Source: Akkermansia muciniphila (lineage in GTDB: Bacteria > Pseudomonadota > Gammaproteobacteria > Burkholderiales > Burkholderiaceae_C). Taken from it: 60,174 nt of DNA. Positions within the stretch are counted from its first letter, which is position 1, and the number at the start of each line of letters is the position of its first letter. The notes below the pieces were generated by a model that was not told the DNA's origin, searched no databases, and saw only the letters and a program-made list of their open reading frames with translations. The DNA is taken from NCBI GenBank assembly GCA_943331105.2, contig CALQKH020000017.1:1-60174 (forward strand), in the 5' to 3' direction. Of this stretch, positions 35,819 through 45,164 are shown in pieces. A program made the translations under genes and the position numbers.

Positions 35819-37918
35819 TCAGTCTGAAGAGATCAAGGCCGCTGCGGCCTTGAGTTCGCGCCAACGTTTGTCCAGGCTGCTGTAACGCGCCAGTGCATCG
35901 GGGTCTGCACCGGCCTGGTGTTGGGCCAAGGCTGCGTTCTTGAGTTGTTGCAAGTGATCCACCATGAGCATGTTGAGCAGTCTGCGCAGCTCAAGCCGGG
36001 CTTCTTGCAGATCGGGCGGAGTGGCCTCTTCGCTACCGGCCACAACGTTCATTTTGTCTTGCGCGACCCATCGTATGGCTTCTTCGGCAAACGGCTGGCC
36101 CAGCATCTGCTCGCGCAAAGTGGACCAACCCAAGGCCCCTTGTTCGTGAAATTGCGATTCGAGCCAGGCAAACAAAGGGCCGTGTGGTGCAGGCAGAGCA
36201 CACAGCATGGCATGGTCTTCGCCGCCTATCGTTTCCCACAGCGCCATATTGCCCAGCAGAACACGCGCGGCATGGTCAGCCCGGCTGGCGGGCACGGTGC
36301 GTGGGCCCGTGTACACAGGTGCTGGTTCACGCTTGTACTTGCCGTTGACAAACTTGCCGCCCGGCGTCCAGTTGGGGTTTTTGCGGGGCCAGTTGTTGGC
36401 ACCTGCGTTGTAGGTTTTGTCAAAGGTGGAAGCGCTTGGGGCAAAACCGCTATCGCTTGCCCAACCGGGCGGGGCGCCATAACTGGGCTCAAATGGATGA
36501 TCGCTATCCCCAGAAGGATTGACGGCACGGCTGAAAGCGTAATTGGTGGCCACCTGGGAAGCTGGGGCGGCACCAGCGCCTGGCCCACGGGCTGCGGGCG
36601 CATAGCGTTGGTCTGTGGCGGCTTGCTGGGCCCAGAGCTTTTCGAGGCCTGCGGTTTCCAGCTGGATGAGTTGCGCCAGCTCTGACAGCAGTTGTTGCTT
36701 GAGTGCGCCATCGGGCAGCAATTGCCATAAGGGTCGGGCTTGGCTGGAGAGACGGGCGCGGCCTTCGGCGCTTTGCAGGTCGCAATCGGCGCTGGCTGCT
36801 TCAATCAAAAAGCGCGACAGCGGCATGGCCTGTTTGATCTGCTCGGCAAAAGCCTCTTGGCCAAATTCACGCACGTAGCTGTCGGGGTCGTGCTCTGCGG
36901 GCAAAAACAAAAACTTGATGCTGCGCACATCGGTGGCGTAGGGCAGGGCCCCGTCGAGCGCCTTGCGTGCAGCGCGGCGGCCTGCGCCGTCGCCGTCAAA
37001 GCTGAAAACGACCGAGTCGGTGAAGCGGAACAGTTTTTGCACATGGTCGGGCGTGCAAGCTGTGCCCAGCGTGGCCACCGCGTTGGCAAAGCCCAGCTGC
37101 GCCAGGGCCACCACGTCCATATAGCCTTCGGTCACCAGCACATAGCCTGCGCTGTGCAGGGCTTCGCGCGCTTCGTACAAGCCATACAGCTCGCGGCCTT
37201 TGTGAAAAACAGGGGTTTCGGGCGAGTTCAGGTATTTGGGCGTGCCCGAACCGATCACCCGCCCGCCAAAGCCGATGCACTCGCCTTTGATGTTGCGGAT
37301 CGGGAACATGATGCGGTCCCGAAAACGGTCATAACGTTTGTCGTCTTCTTCGTTCACGATCACCAGACCCGATTCGGCCAAGAGCGGGTCGTCGTATTTA
37401 GGAAAGATGCTGGCCAGACTGCGCCAGCCCTCGGGCGCATAGCCTAGGCCAAAGCGTTTGGCGATCTGGCCTGACAGGCCCCGTCCCTTGAGATAGTCGA
37501 TGGCATGCGGTGTGATCTTGAGCTGGTCGCGGTAGGCCTCACCTGCTTTTTCGAGCACATCGCTCAGGCTGTCTTGCTTGGCTTTTGCGGCGGCAGCGCG
37601 GGCGCGGTCTTCAGGCGACTGCTGCTCTTCGGGCACCTGCATGCCGGTTTGCTGGGCCAGGTCTTTCACGGCCTCGATGAAGGTCATGCCCGCGTGTTCC
37701 ATCAAAAATCCGATGGCGTTGCCGTTTTTGCCGCAGCCAAAGCAGTGGAAAAACTGCTTGGTGGGACTGACGCTGAAGCTGGGGGATTTTTCACCATGGA
37801 ACGGGCACAAGCCCATGAAGTTGACGCCACCTTTCTTGAGCTGCACGTACTTGCCCACGATGTCGACCACGTCGACGCGTGACAACAGCTCTTGGATGAA
37901 AGACTGGGGGATGGCCAT
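35819..37918 (-). CDS. dnaG: DNA primase
   Basis: 699 residues from ATG 37918. The N-terminal zinc ribbon (LCPFHGEKSPSFSV ... FFHCFGCGKNG) is followed by the catalytic core with TOPRIM (VTEGYMDVVALAQLGFANAVATLGT, then FSFDGDGAGRRAA). A long Pro/Ser/Gly-rich linker (about 430-560) precedes a C-terminal helicase-binding domain, making the protein about 120 residues longer than E. coli DnaG. It converges on cysE with a gap of three bases, and rpoD is not next to it. Confidence 0.96.
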   Translation of the reverse strand: MAIPQSFIQELLSRVDVVDIVGKYVQLKKGGVNFMGLCPFHGEKSPSFSVSPTKQFFHCFGCGKNGNAIGFLMEHAGMTFIEAVKDLAQQTGMQVPEEQQSPEDRARAAAAKAKQDSLSDVLEKAGEAYRDQLKITPHAIDYLKGRGLSGQIAKRFGLGYAPEGWRSLASIFPKYDDPLLAESGLVIVNEEDDKRYDRFRDRIMFPIRNIKGECIGFGGRVIGSGTPKYLNSPETPVFHKGRELYGLYEAREALHSAGYVLVTEGYMDVVALAQLGFANAVATLGTACTPDHVQKLFRFTDSVVFSFDGDGAGRRAARKALDGALPYATDVRSIKFLFLPAEHDPDSYVREFGQEAFAEQIKQAMPLSRFLIEAASADCDLQSAEGRARLSSQARPLWQLLPDGALKQQLLSELAQLIQLETAGLEKLWAQQAATDQRYAPAARGPGAGAAPASQVATNYAFSRAVNPSGDSDHPFEPSYGAPPGWASDSGFAPSASTFDKTYNAGANNWPRKNPNWTPGGKFVNGKYKREPAPVYTGPRTVPASRADHAARVLLGNMALWETIGGEDHAMLCALPAPHGPLFAWLESQFHEQGALGWSTLREQMLGQPFAEEAIRWVAQDKMNVVAGSEEATPPDLQEARLELRRLLNMLMVDHLQQLKNAALAQHQAGADPDALARYSSLDKRWRELKAAAALISSD

Positions 37919-38042
37919 TTGGCTATTTTCGCCGATAAGAAGGATCGGTTTGGTATGGTTTCGGGGCAAACCAGCATGGCTTTCAGCGCCAGCTCAGGCA
38001 AACTCTGGATCATTCAAACGTCAGACGCAACAGGACTTTTTC

Positions 38043-39701
38043 ATGACCGATACCAAAGTGAGCATCTTTGACCAAGACTTGCCCCAGACCCCCGCCAACC
38101 ATGCGGCCATATCACCGCTGAGTTTCATCGAGCGCACGGCCGAGATTTACCCCCAACGTTTGGCCATTGTGCACGGCGATGTGCGTCAGGACTGGGGCAC
38201 GACCTACCGCCGCTGTCGCCAGCTGGCCAGTGCCCTCACGCAAGCGGGCATCGGTAAGAACGACACGGTGGCGGTGATGCTGCCCAACACCCCACCCATG
38301 GTGGAGGCGCACTTTGGCATTCCCATGGCCGGGGCTGTTCTCAACGCCCTGAACACCCGGCTGGACCCAGAGACCGTGGCCTTCATGCTCGACCACGGCG
38401 AGGCCAAGGCGGTGATCGTGGACCCAGAATTTGCGGGTGTGATGAAAAAAGCATTGGCGCTGCGCCAGACCACCCGGCCCATGTTGGTGATTGACGTGGA
38501 AGACGCGCTGTACTCCGGCCCCACCGAAAAATTGGGCACCTGCACCTACGCCGCCTTTGTGGCCAGCGGTGACGCCAACTTTGCCTGGAGCCTGCCCGCC
38601 AATGAGTGGGACGCGATTGCCTTGAACTACACCAGTGGCACCACGGGCAACCCCAAAGGTGTGGTCTACCACCACCGGGGCGCGGCGACGAATGCGATCT
38701 CGAACATTCTGGAATGGGACATGCCCAAGCACGCAGCTTACTTGTGGACGTTGCCCATGTTCCATTGCAACGGTTGGTGCTTTCCGTGGACAGTGGCGGC
38801 GCGTGCGGGCGTGAACGTGTGTTTGCGCAAGGTCGATGCGCAGGCCATGTTCGACGCCATGCGCGACCATGGCGTCACCCATTACTGCGGTGCGCCCATC
38901 GTGCACGGCCTGCTGGTCAATGCCCCGGCGGCCATGAAGGCGGGTGTGCCCGCAGGCATCAAGGCCATGGTGGCGGGCGCTGCGCCTCCGGCTTCGATGA
39001 TCGAGGGCATGGAGCAGTTGGGCTTTGACTTGACCCATGTGTACGGCCTGACCGAGGTCTATGGCCCCGCCACGGTGTGCCCCAAACACCCTGAGTGGGA
39101 TGCGCTTGACATCGGTGAGAGGGCTCGCCTGAACGCCCGCCAGGGCGTGCGCTACCACCTGCAGCGCGATGTACGCGTGCTCAATCCCGAAACCATGCAG
39201 CCCGTGCCTCAAGACGGCGAGACCATGGGCGAGATCATGTTCAAGGGCAACATCACCATGAAAGGCTATTTGAAGAACCCCAAGGCCACACAAGAAGCTT
39301 TTGCCGGTGGCTGGTTCCACAGTGGTGACCTGGCAGTGCAGTACCCCGACGGCTACTTCAAGATCAAGGACCGCAGCAAGGACATCATCATCTCGGGTGG
39401 CGAGAACATCTCATCGATCGAGGTGGAAGACGTGCTGTACCGCCATCCTGCTGTGCTGGCGGCGGCGGTGGTGGCCAAGCCCGATGTGCGCTGGGGCGAA
39501 ACGCCTTGCGCCTTTGTGGAGCTCAAAGCCGATGCCCAGGTCACGGCGGAGCAGATCGTGGCGCACTGCAAGCAGCACCTGGCAGGCTTCAAGGTGCCGC
39601 GAGCGGTGGTGTTTGGGGAGTTGCCCAAGACCAGCACGGGTAAGATTCAGAAGTTTGAGCTGCGTAAGCAAGCCGGGTCGGCTTCAGCGATTGACATCTG
39701 A
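38043..39701 (+). CDS. AMP-forming acyl-CoA synthetase
   Basis: 552 residues from ATG 38043. ANL-superfamily motifs are LNYTSGTTGNPKGVVYHHRG (phosphate loop), YGLTEVYGP, WFHSGDLAVQYPDGYFKIKDRSKDIIISGGENIS and the C-terminal Lys in KTSTGKIQK. The overall pattern is that of medium- or short-chain acyl-CoA ligases. It activates a carboxylic acid through an acyl-adenylate; the acid is not clear. Divergent from dnaG. Confidence 0.92.
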   Translation: MTDTKVSIFDQDLPQTPANHAAISPLSFIERTAEIYPQRLAIVHGDVRQDWGTTYRRCRQLASALTQAGIGKNDTVAVMLPNTPPMVEAHFGIPMAGAVLNALNTRLDPETVAFMLDHGEAKAVIVDPEFAGVMKKALALRQTTRPMLVIDVEDALYSGPTEKLGTCTYAAFVASGDANFAWSLPANEWDAIALNYTSGTTGNPKGVVYHHRGAATNAISNILEWDMPKHAAYLWTLPMFHCNGWCFPWTVAARAGVNVCLRKVDAQAMFDAMRDHGVTHYCGAPIVHGLLVNAPAAMKAGVPAGIKAMVAGAAPPASMIEGMEQLGFDLTHVYGLTEVYGPATVCPKHPEWDALDIGERARLNARQGVRYHLQRDVRVLNPETMQPVPQDGETMGEIMFKGNITMKGYLKNPKATQEAFAGGWFHSGDLAVQYPDGYFKIKDRSKDIIISGGENISSIEVEDVLYRHPAVLAAAVVAKPDVRWGETPCAFVELKADAQVTAEQIVAHCKQHLAGFKVPRAVVFGELPKTSTGKIQKFELRKQAGSASAIDI

Positions 39702-39713
39702 TCTTCGCAGCGC

Positions 39714-40262
39714 TCAGGCAATGTCGAACGCGTGCGTGCCAAACTGACCCGCACGGCGGTCGGCAAAGTAGTGCTCCAGCGTTTCCTTGACGGTGCGAAA
39801 AGCCAATTCCTCCCAAGGGATTTCTGCTTCTGTGAACAGTCGCGCCTCCATGGTCTCATGGCCGGGGTCGAACACATCACTGGTCAAGCGCGCCCGGTAA
39901 TACAAATGCACCTGGCCCACGCGGGGCACGCTCATCACGGTCAGCAAGTCTTCCATGATGAACTGCGCCCCGGCTTCTTCGGTCGTCTCGCGGGCAGCGC
40001 CCTCTGAGGTGGATTCGCCCAGCTCCATGAAGCCTGCGGGCAAGGTCCACTTGCCTTTGCGCGGCTCGATGTTGCGTTTGCACAGCAGGACCTGGTCGCC
40101 CCAGTGGGGTACGGTGCCCACCACGTTCAGGGGGTTTTCGTAGTGCACCGTGTTACAGGCAGTGCATATTGCCCGCATCTTGGTGTCACCGTCATCAGGA
40201 AGGCGACGAGCCACCAGAGCGCCGCATTGGCGGCAATGGCGAATGGTGCGGTCAAACATCAT
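39714..40262 (-). CDS. Nudix hydrolase with N-terminal zinc ribbon
   Basis: About 182 residues from ATG 40262 (another ATG at 40259). A zinc ribbon is formed by CRQCG and CTACN. The Nudix box is GFMELGESTSEGAARETTEEAG. This architecture resembles NudC/NADH-pyrophosphatase-like and ADP-ribose type hydrolases. It would remove nucleoside-diphosphate-linked compounds. Convergent with the acyl-CoA ligase, separated by 12 bp. Confidence 0.88.
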   Translation of the reverse strand: MMFDRTIRHCRQCGALVARRLPDDGDTKMRAICTACNTVHYENPLNVVGTVPHWGDQVLLCKRNIEPRKGKWTLPAGFMELGESTSEGAARETTEEAGAQFIMEDLLTVMSVPRVGQVHLYYRARLTSDVFDPGHETMEARLFTEAEIPWEELAFRTVKETLEHYFADRRAGQFGTHAFDIA

Positions 40263-40320
40263 GGCAAGGGGCAATCAAAAAATGATCTGGGTAGTAAGTT
40301 GAAGTCTAACCAATTCTTTG

Positions 40321-40354
40321 AAAAAAAAGCCCCAAGCTTTGTTGCTTTGGGGCT
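40321..40354 (-). terminator. Rho-independent terminator of the dctQM transcript
   Basis: GCCCCAA near 40329 pairs with TTGGGGC near 40347; read on the minus strand it ends in eight T. It lies 22 bp after the dctM stop codon. Confidence 0.85.
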
Positions 40355-40375
40355 TCGTTCAAGTGAAGTTTGACA

Positions 40376-41692
40376 TCAGGTCAGGTATTGGATCAAAAAC
40401 AAAGAAATTCCCGGGAAAAAGAGCAGCAACAAAGTGCGCAGGGTGTCACTGATCAGGAATGGCATGACGCCTTTGTAACTCTCGCTCAATGGCACATCCT
40501 TGGCCATCCCATTGACCACGTACACATTCAGGCCCACGGGCGGTGCCAGCATGCCAAAGCCAACCGTCATGAGGACCATGATGCCAAACCAAATGGCGGT
40601 GTGTTCTGGCGTCATGCCGAAGTCCAGCTTCATGATGATCGGGAAAAAGATCGGAATGGTCAGCAGCAACATGGACAACTCGTCCATGACGGCGCCCAAG
40701 ACCACGTACAGCAGCAAGATGCCTGAAACCACCAACAGAGGAGCCAAGTTCATGGACACCACCAACTCGGCCAAATGGCCGGGTACTTGCGTCCTGGCCA
40801 AAGCCGCATTCATCACATCCGCGCCCATGAAAATCAGAAAAATCATGGCCGTGCTGAGCGCGGTGGCGTGAAAGCAATGCAAAAACTTGGACCAAGTCAA
40901 CTCGCGCTTGAGGAGCGCCGCCAGAAACGTGGATGCAGCACCCACGGCGGCACCTTCGGTGGGGGTGAACAAGCCGCCATAGATACCGCCAAAGACGACC
41001 ACAAAAATCATGGCGATGGGCAAAATGCCTTGCAGAGACTGAAAGGTGAGTTTTTCACGCTCTTCTTGGTCGGGCGCCTGGCCCGGAACCAGTCGCACAT
41101 AAATCGCGATGGCGATCATGTAGCCCACCATGGCGATGATCCCTGGCAACATGGCTGCGGCAAACAATTTGGCGATGTTTTGCTGCGTCAAGATGGCATA
41201 AATCACCAAAGGCACAGAGGGTGGAATCAAAATGCCCAAGGTGCCCCCAGCGGCCAAAGTGCCGGTGGACAAGCGGCCCGAGTAGCCGTGGCGTTTCATT
41301 TCGGGCAAAGCCACGCCCGTGATGGTGGCTGCGGTGGCCACTGAAGAGCCACAAATGGCACCAAACGCGCCACTGGCCAAAACAGCCCCCATGGCCAATC
41401 CGCCTTTGAAGCGGCCCATGACCGCTGCAGCAAATTGAAACAAGGCTTTGCTGATGCCGCCTTGCGTTGCAAAGTGCCCCATCAAAATGAACAGGGGGAT
41501 CACCGACAAATCGTAGTTGGCCAATCGCGCGAAGGCGAGGTTGTTCAAGAAGTTCAAAAAGGGCGTGAAACCCGTTTGCAAAACAAAGCCGGCCGTGCCC
41601 GCCAAGAACATGGCGCCTGCAATCGGAACACGGATCACCATCAGGCACAGCATGATGCCGAAAATCATCAAAGCCAAACTGATGGGTGTCAT
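40376..41692 (-). CDS. dctM: TRAP transporter large permease (DctM)
   Basis: 438 residues from ATG 41692, overlapping the dctQ stop by four bases (ATGA). About 12 hydrophobic helices. Family motifs are IPLFILMGHFATQGGISKALFQFA, GAFGAICGSSVATAATI and LIPPSVPLVIYAILTQQNI. It is the sodium-driven channel subunit that takes up an organic acid delivered by the DctP protein. Confidence 0.93.
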   Translation of the reverse strand: MTPISLALMIFGIMLCLMVIRVPIAGAMFLAGTAGFVLQTGFTPFLNFLNNLAFARLANYDLSVIPLFILMGHFATQGGISKALFQFAAAVMGRFKGGLAMGAVLASGAFGAICGSSVATAATITGVALPEMKRHGYSGRLSTGTLAAGGTLGILIPPSVPLVIYAILTQQNIAKLFAAAMLPGIIAMVGYMIAIAIYVRLVPGQAPDQEEREKLTFQSLQGILPIAMIFVVVFGGIYGGLFTPTEGAAVGAASTFLAALLKRELTWSKFLHCFHATALSTAMIFLIFMGADVMNAALARTQVPGHLAELVVSMNLAPLLVVSGILLLYVVLGAVMDELSMLLLTIPIFFPIIMKLDFGMTPEHTAIWFGIMVLMTVGFGMLAPPVGLNVYVVNGMAKDVPLSESYKGVMPFLISDTLRTLLLLFFPGISLFLIQYLT

Positions 41693-42177
41693 GACACGGC
41701 CCTGTGATGTTGGACAGTTTGAGTGGCTTGCGCGGCTGCAATCAACGCAGTGATGCCAAACGGAATGCACATGCTGGTGAACACGATCCAGTCAGGAAAG
41801 CCCAAGAGCATGGATGCCCCCATGGTTTCTTTGGCGTTGATGGCAGCCAAGCCGCAGCGCCAAGACAACAAAGCAAATATCACAGTCATCAAGGCATCGC
41901 CTAATCTGTCCAAGCGAAATAAGGTGGATTCCGTGCATTTGGCGGTGAAGAAGTCGACGATGATGTTTTCGCGCCTGAGTTGACACAGCGGCATGAACAA
42001 AGCAATGGCGGCGCCAGCGCCTACCCCGGTCAATTCAAAGTCACCAATGAGCGCCGAGCCCAACACGTTGCGCCCAAACAGGCTGTAGCAGGTCATGAGC
42101 ATGACAGCAGTCAACACAAGCCCTCCCAGCAGGCTGCACATCAAGGCGATTCGCTCAAGGGCTTTAGAAAACATCAT
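41689..42177 (-). CDS. dctQ: TRAP transporter small permease (DctQ)
   Basis: 162 residues with four hydrophobic helices. RNVLGSALIGDFELTG and LCQLRRENIIVDFF match the DctQ family. It scaffolds the large subunit. Together with dctP (42308-43339) and dctM it forms a complete TRAP system; a terminator-like hairpin separates dctP from this gene. Confidence 0.9.
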   Translation of the reverse strand: MMFSKALERIALMCSLLGGLVLTAVMLMTCYSLFGRNVLGSALIGDFELTGVGAGAAIALFMPLCQLRRENIIVDFFTAKCTESTLFRLDRLGDALMTVIFALLSWRCGLAAINAKETMGASMLLGFPDWIVFTSMCIPFGITALIAAAQATQTVQHHRAVS

Positions 42178-42258
42178 GGTGAAGTCAAAGTTCGCAGGTG
42201 GTTGGGTGCATGACCGTTGCGCTTAAAAAAATCAATAGACCGCCATGGAAGGCTCACA

Positions 42259-42290
42259 AAAAAAGAGCAGGAGGTGCTCCTGCTCTTTTT
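42259..42290 (-). terminator. Terminator/attenuator between dctP and dctQM
   Basis: AGAGCAGGAG-GTG-CTCCTGCTCT is a perfect 10-pair stem flanked by A and T runs, lying 18 bp after the dctP stop and about 80 bp before dctQ. It would cut down readthrough, so more binding protein than permease is made. Confidence 0.85.
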
Positions 42291-42307
42291 GAATGCGGGG
42301 CTGGTGC

Positions 42308-43339
42308 TTACTTGGTGTACTGCTTGATCAAGTCAGTAGCACTTTGCAACATGCCTTTGCCATCCATGCCTTTGCTGGTCATGTCAGCCACCCAAGCGTC
42401 GTCCAAGCTGTCGGTCGCTTTCTTCCATTTTTCAAGCTCAGCCTTGGGAATGATGCTGATTTTTTGGTTCGCGCTGGCTTCAAAAACTTTTTTACCGACA
42501 ACATCGTGACCCGACTGCGTTCTGCCCATGAAGGCAGACAGTTCGCGTCCCGAATTTTTGTCAATCACCGCTTTCAGATCGGCAGGCAACGAGTCGTACT
42601 TGGCCTTGTTCATGGGCATCACAAACACGGTGGTGTACAGCGCGTTGTAAGTGCGATCGGTCTCGGCCGTGAAGTTGGTCAACTCGTTGACTTTCAGGCT
42701 GGGCGCCACTTCGTAAGGAATCACAGCACCGTCAATGACGCCTTTGGACAAAGCTTCAGGCACTTGAGGCACAGGCATGGACACGGGTGTCGCACCCATC
42801 AGGGCCAGCATGCGGCTGGATTGGCGAGTGGGGGCACGAACTTTCATGCCTTTCAAATCTGCCATTTGGGTCACAGGCTTGGCTTTGGTGTAGATGTTGC
42901 CTGGGCCGTGTACGTGAATGGCCAGCATCTTCACATCTTTGAAGTCGTCTTGGGCGAACTTTTGTGCAAAGTCCCAAGCTGCACGGCTGGTGGCCTCGGC
43001 ATTGGTCATCATGAAGGGCAATTCGAACACTTCCAACTTGGCCAAACGGGGCGTGTGAATTTGCAAAGTCCAAGCCACATCCACCACGCCATCACGGGTC
43101 TGCTCGTAAAGCTGGACCGGTGTTCCACCCAACTGCATGGCTGGGAAAATGTCACATTTCAGGCGGTCCTTGGAGTCGCGTGCAATGTTTTTGCACCAGT
43201 CGCCCAGCATGGTGGTGTGCTGAATGGTTTGTGGGCCCAAGAAGTGGTGAACCTTCAGGGTGATGGTCTGGGCGTGAACGCCAAAACCAACGGCCATCAG
43301 GCCTGCGGCCAAGGCCGTTTGTTGCAGAATTTTTTTCAT
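42308..43339 (-). CDS. dctP: TRAP transporter solute-binding protein (DctP)
   Basis: 343 residues from ATG 43339, with AGGAGAC upstream. The signal peptide ends near GFGVHAQT. Family motifs are LKVHHFLGPQT, FPAMQLGG, ELPFMMTNAEA and the Arg-containing LKGMKVRAPTRQSSRML, which binds the ligand carboxylate, then MPVPQVPEALSKGVIDGAV. The ligand is probably an organic acid; neighbouring FAH-hydrolase and MarR genes hint at an aromatic-acid breakdown product but this is not shown. Confidence 0.92.
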   Translation of the reverse strand: MKKILQQTALAAGLMAVGFGVHAQTITLKVHHFLGPQTIQHTTMLGDWCKNIARDSKDRLKCDIFPAMQLGGTPVQLYEQTRDGVVDVAWTLQIHTPRLAKLEVFELPFMMTNAEATSRAAWDFAQKFAQDDFKDVKMLAIHVHGPGNIYTKAKPVTQMADLKGMKVRAPTRQSSRMLALMGATPVSMPVPQVPEALSKGVIDGAVIPYEVAPSLKVNELTNFTAETDRTYNALYTTVFVMPMNKAKYDSLPADLKAVIDKNSGRELSAFMGRTQSGHDVVGKKVFEASANQKISIIPKAELEKWKKATDSLDDAWVADMTSKGMDGKGMLQSATDLIKQYTK

Positions 43340-43376
43340 GAGCTTGTCTCCTGTGGGGTGTTCGAACCATGCCATG

Positions 43377-43402
43377 TTAAACCAACCGCTCGGTCGGTTT
43401 AA
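43377..43402. promoter_or_regulatory. TetR-type operator palindrome upstream of dctP
   Basis: TTAAACCAACCG and CGGTCGGTTTAA flank a 2-bp centre (CT) and are complementary at 11 of 12 positions. ACCNACCG/CGGTNGGT arms are typical of TetR-family operators, often of acyl-CoA or aromatic metabolism regulators. No tetR gene is in the window. It lies about 40 bp upstream of the dctP start. Confidence 0.7.
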
Positions 43403-43522
43403 AGATAAAACATGAATTATGTTGCAAGTTAAAATGTGAAAACATAGGGTAAACACTATGTTTTATTGATTTTGAGCACTTTTATTCATGTTTCTCAGAG
43501 GCCCATTGACTGGGCTTGGTGA

Positions 43523-44218
43523 TCAAACCATCTTGATTTGCAATGGCGACAGGCCTGCCACCGATCCGACCAATAAATCGCCTTTGACCACCGCAGCGAC
43601 GCCCTCTGGGGTGCCGGTGTAAATCAAATCGCCGGCTTGCAGTTCCCACGCCGCCGACAGGTGTTCGATGGTTTCAGCCACGCTCCAGATGAGCTTGGAG
43701 ATGTGGCTGCGCTGGCGGTCAGCGCCATTGACTTGCAGGCTGATTTCGGCGTTGTTGATGTCGTTGGTTTGACCCATCGGTGTGATGGGACCGATGGGGC
43801 CAGAGTGGTCGAACGCTTTGCCAATGCACCAGGGACGGCCTTGTTTTTTCATCTCGTTTTGCAGGTCGCGGCGCGTCATGTCCAAGCCCACGGCATAACC
43901 GTAAATGTGCTTGATCGAGTCGGCTGCCGAGATGTTGCGACCGCCTTTGCCAATGGCCACCACCAATTCAATCTCGTGATGCAGGTTCTGGGTCAAGCTG
44001 GGGTAGGGCATCGAGCCGGTTTGGCCAGCCTCGACGACCACGAGGCTGTCCGTGGGCTTGAGAAAAAAGAAGGGCGGCTCACGGCCGGTGAAGCCCATTT
44101 CTTTGGCGTGCTCTTCATAATTGCGCCCAACACAGTAAATGCGGTGAACCGGAAAGCGCTCCGTTTTGCCCAATACGGGCACCGAAACAGGCGGAGAAGG
44201 TGGAAACACAAAGCTCAT
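43523..44218 (-). CDS. Fumarylacetoacetate-hydrolase-family protein
   Basis: 231 residues. FAH motifs are YCVGRNYEEHAKEMG, PFFFLKPTDSL, the metal-binding HHEIELVVAIG, GYAVGLDMTRRDLQ and the C-terminal YTGTPEGVAAVVKGD. The size and sequence suit fumarylpyruvate hydrolase (gentisate pathway) or a 2-oxo-acid hydrolase/decarboxylase. Divergent from a MarR regulator, which may control it. Confidence 0.85.
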   Translation of the reverse strand: MSFVFPPSPPVSVPVLGKTERFPVHRIYCVGRNYEEHAKEMGFTGREPPFFFLKPTDSLVVVEAGQTGSMPYPSLTQNLHHEIELVVAIGKGGRNISAADSIKHIYGYAVGLDMTRRDLQNEMKKQGRPWCIGKAFDHSGPIGPITPMGQTNDINNAEISLQVNGADRQRSHISKLIWSVAETIEHLSAAWELQAGDLIYTGTPEGVAAVVKGDLLVGSVAGLSPLQIKMV

Positions 44219-44300
44219 GACGTGCTTTCAAAAAAATGGACGTTGGATGTTAATCCGATCTTTTGAAACCCAACAGACCCTCTAGTCACCCCGGTAACTT

Positions 44301-44744
44301 ATGAACCCAGTCAAAAGTATTGATCTTCAAGCCACCCCAGGACATTTGATTCGTCGCGCTCAGCAAATCGCGGTGTCCATCTTTGCCGAACAGTTGACCG
44401 ATGCCGATATCACGCCGGTTCAATTTGCGATTTTGAATGCCTTGCTGGACAGTCCGGGCATAGACCAAGTGAGTTTGGCCAAACGGGTGGCGTTTGACCC
44501 TGCGACATCGGGATCGGTCATTGGCCGTTTGGAGGCCAAAGCTTGGGTTGAGCGAAAAGCCGATCCGAACGATCGCCGACGAAAACTTTTGGTGGTCACC
44601 GCCGCAGGTGTGCAGGCCCTGGGCCAAGTTCAAAAAGATGTGGCGCGGATTCAGGAAAAAATCCTGAGTCCGCTGACCCCGCAAGAGCAAAGCCAATTTG
44701 TGCACCTTTTGTCGCGCTTGGTGCAAGGCCACCAAGCCGACTGA
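44301..44744 (+). CDS. MarR-family transcriptional regulator
   Basis: 147 residues. The winged helix reads ITPVQFAILNALLDSPGIDQVSLAKRVAFDPATSGSVIGRLEAKAWVERKADPNDRRRKLLVVT, the classic MarR text including the DxRRR wing. Such proteins bind short palindromes and release them on an aromatic acid or acyl-CoA. The likely target is the divergent FAH gene 82 bp away. Confidence 0.9.
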   Translation: MNPVKSIDLQATPGHLIRRAQQIAVSIFAEQLTDADITPVQFAILNALLDSPGIDQVSLAKRVAFDPATSGSVIGRLEAKAWVERKADPNDRRRKLLVVTAAGVQALGQVQKDVARIQEKILSPLTPQEQSQFVHLLSRLVQGHQAD

Positions 44745-44752
44745 TCACGCCA

Positions 44753-45055
44753 TCAAGCAGAGGCGTAGGTCAACTCGAAATGCTCAACGTGGGGCGGTGC
44801 CGCGAAAAATGGGCCGACGATGGCACGCCATTCGGTAAAAAGCGCTGACTCGCGAAAGCCCACGGTGTGGTCTTCCAAGGTGTCCCAAAAAATTTGCAGC
44901 ACAAAACGCTCGGGGTTTTCAATGCATCGGTTGACTTTGGCGCCCCGGTAACCCTTGGCTTTGCAGGCCACGGTGCTCAGGCCCAGTTCGATGGCTTTTT
45001 CAAACGCGGCTTGCTGACCGGCATGAATGCGGAAGTCGGCGAGTTCTAAGATCAT
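44753..45055 (-). CDS. Antibiotic-biosynthesis-monooxygenase (ABM) fold protein
   Basis: 100 residues from ATG 45055 with AGGAG nearby. A ferredoxin-like alpha/beta half-barrel is suggested by LELADFRIHAGQQAAFEKAIE, NPERFVLQIFWDTLEDHTVGFRES and FFAAPPHVEHFEL. Family members are small cofactor-free monooxygenases or heme-binding proteins. Function here unknown. Divergent from the PhnZ-like gene. Confidence 0.78.
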   Translation of the reverse strand: MILELADFRIHAGQQAAFEKAIELGLSTVACKAKGYRGAKVNRCIENPERFVLQIFWDTLEDHTVGFRESALFTEWRAIVGPFFAAPPHVEHFELTYASA

Positions 45056-45124
45056 GAAGGCTCCTGTAAAAGCAGCGACCTTACCGCAAGTCGTTGTCAG
45101 AAAACCTGAAAAGAACAAGGCAAT

Positions 45125-45158
45125 CTGTCATCCATTTGACATCTCACACACTCAGAAT
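45125..45158 (+). promoter_or_regulatory. PHO box and -10 of the PhnZ-like gene
   Basis: CTGTCAT-CCAT-TTGACAT (45125-45142) is two 7-bp direct repeats 11 bp apart, nearly the enterobacterial PHO consensus. Ten bases later comes CAGAAT (45153-45158) as -10. The predicted transcription start falls on or next to the ATG at 45165, and there is no Shine-Dalgarno, so the mRNA may be leaderless. Confidence 0.75.
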
Positions 45159-45164
45159 GCTGCG

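Noticed and set aside
43339..43456. Longer dctP start at 43456
   Set aside because: It would put the TetR-type palindrome and promoter inside the gene; ATG 43339 has AGGAG and a normal signal peptide.
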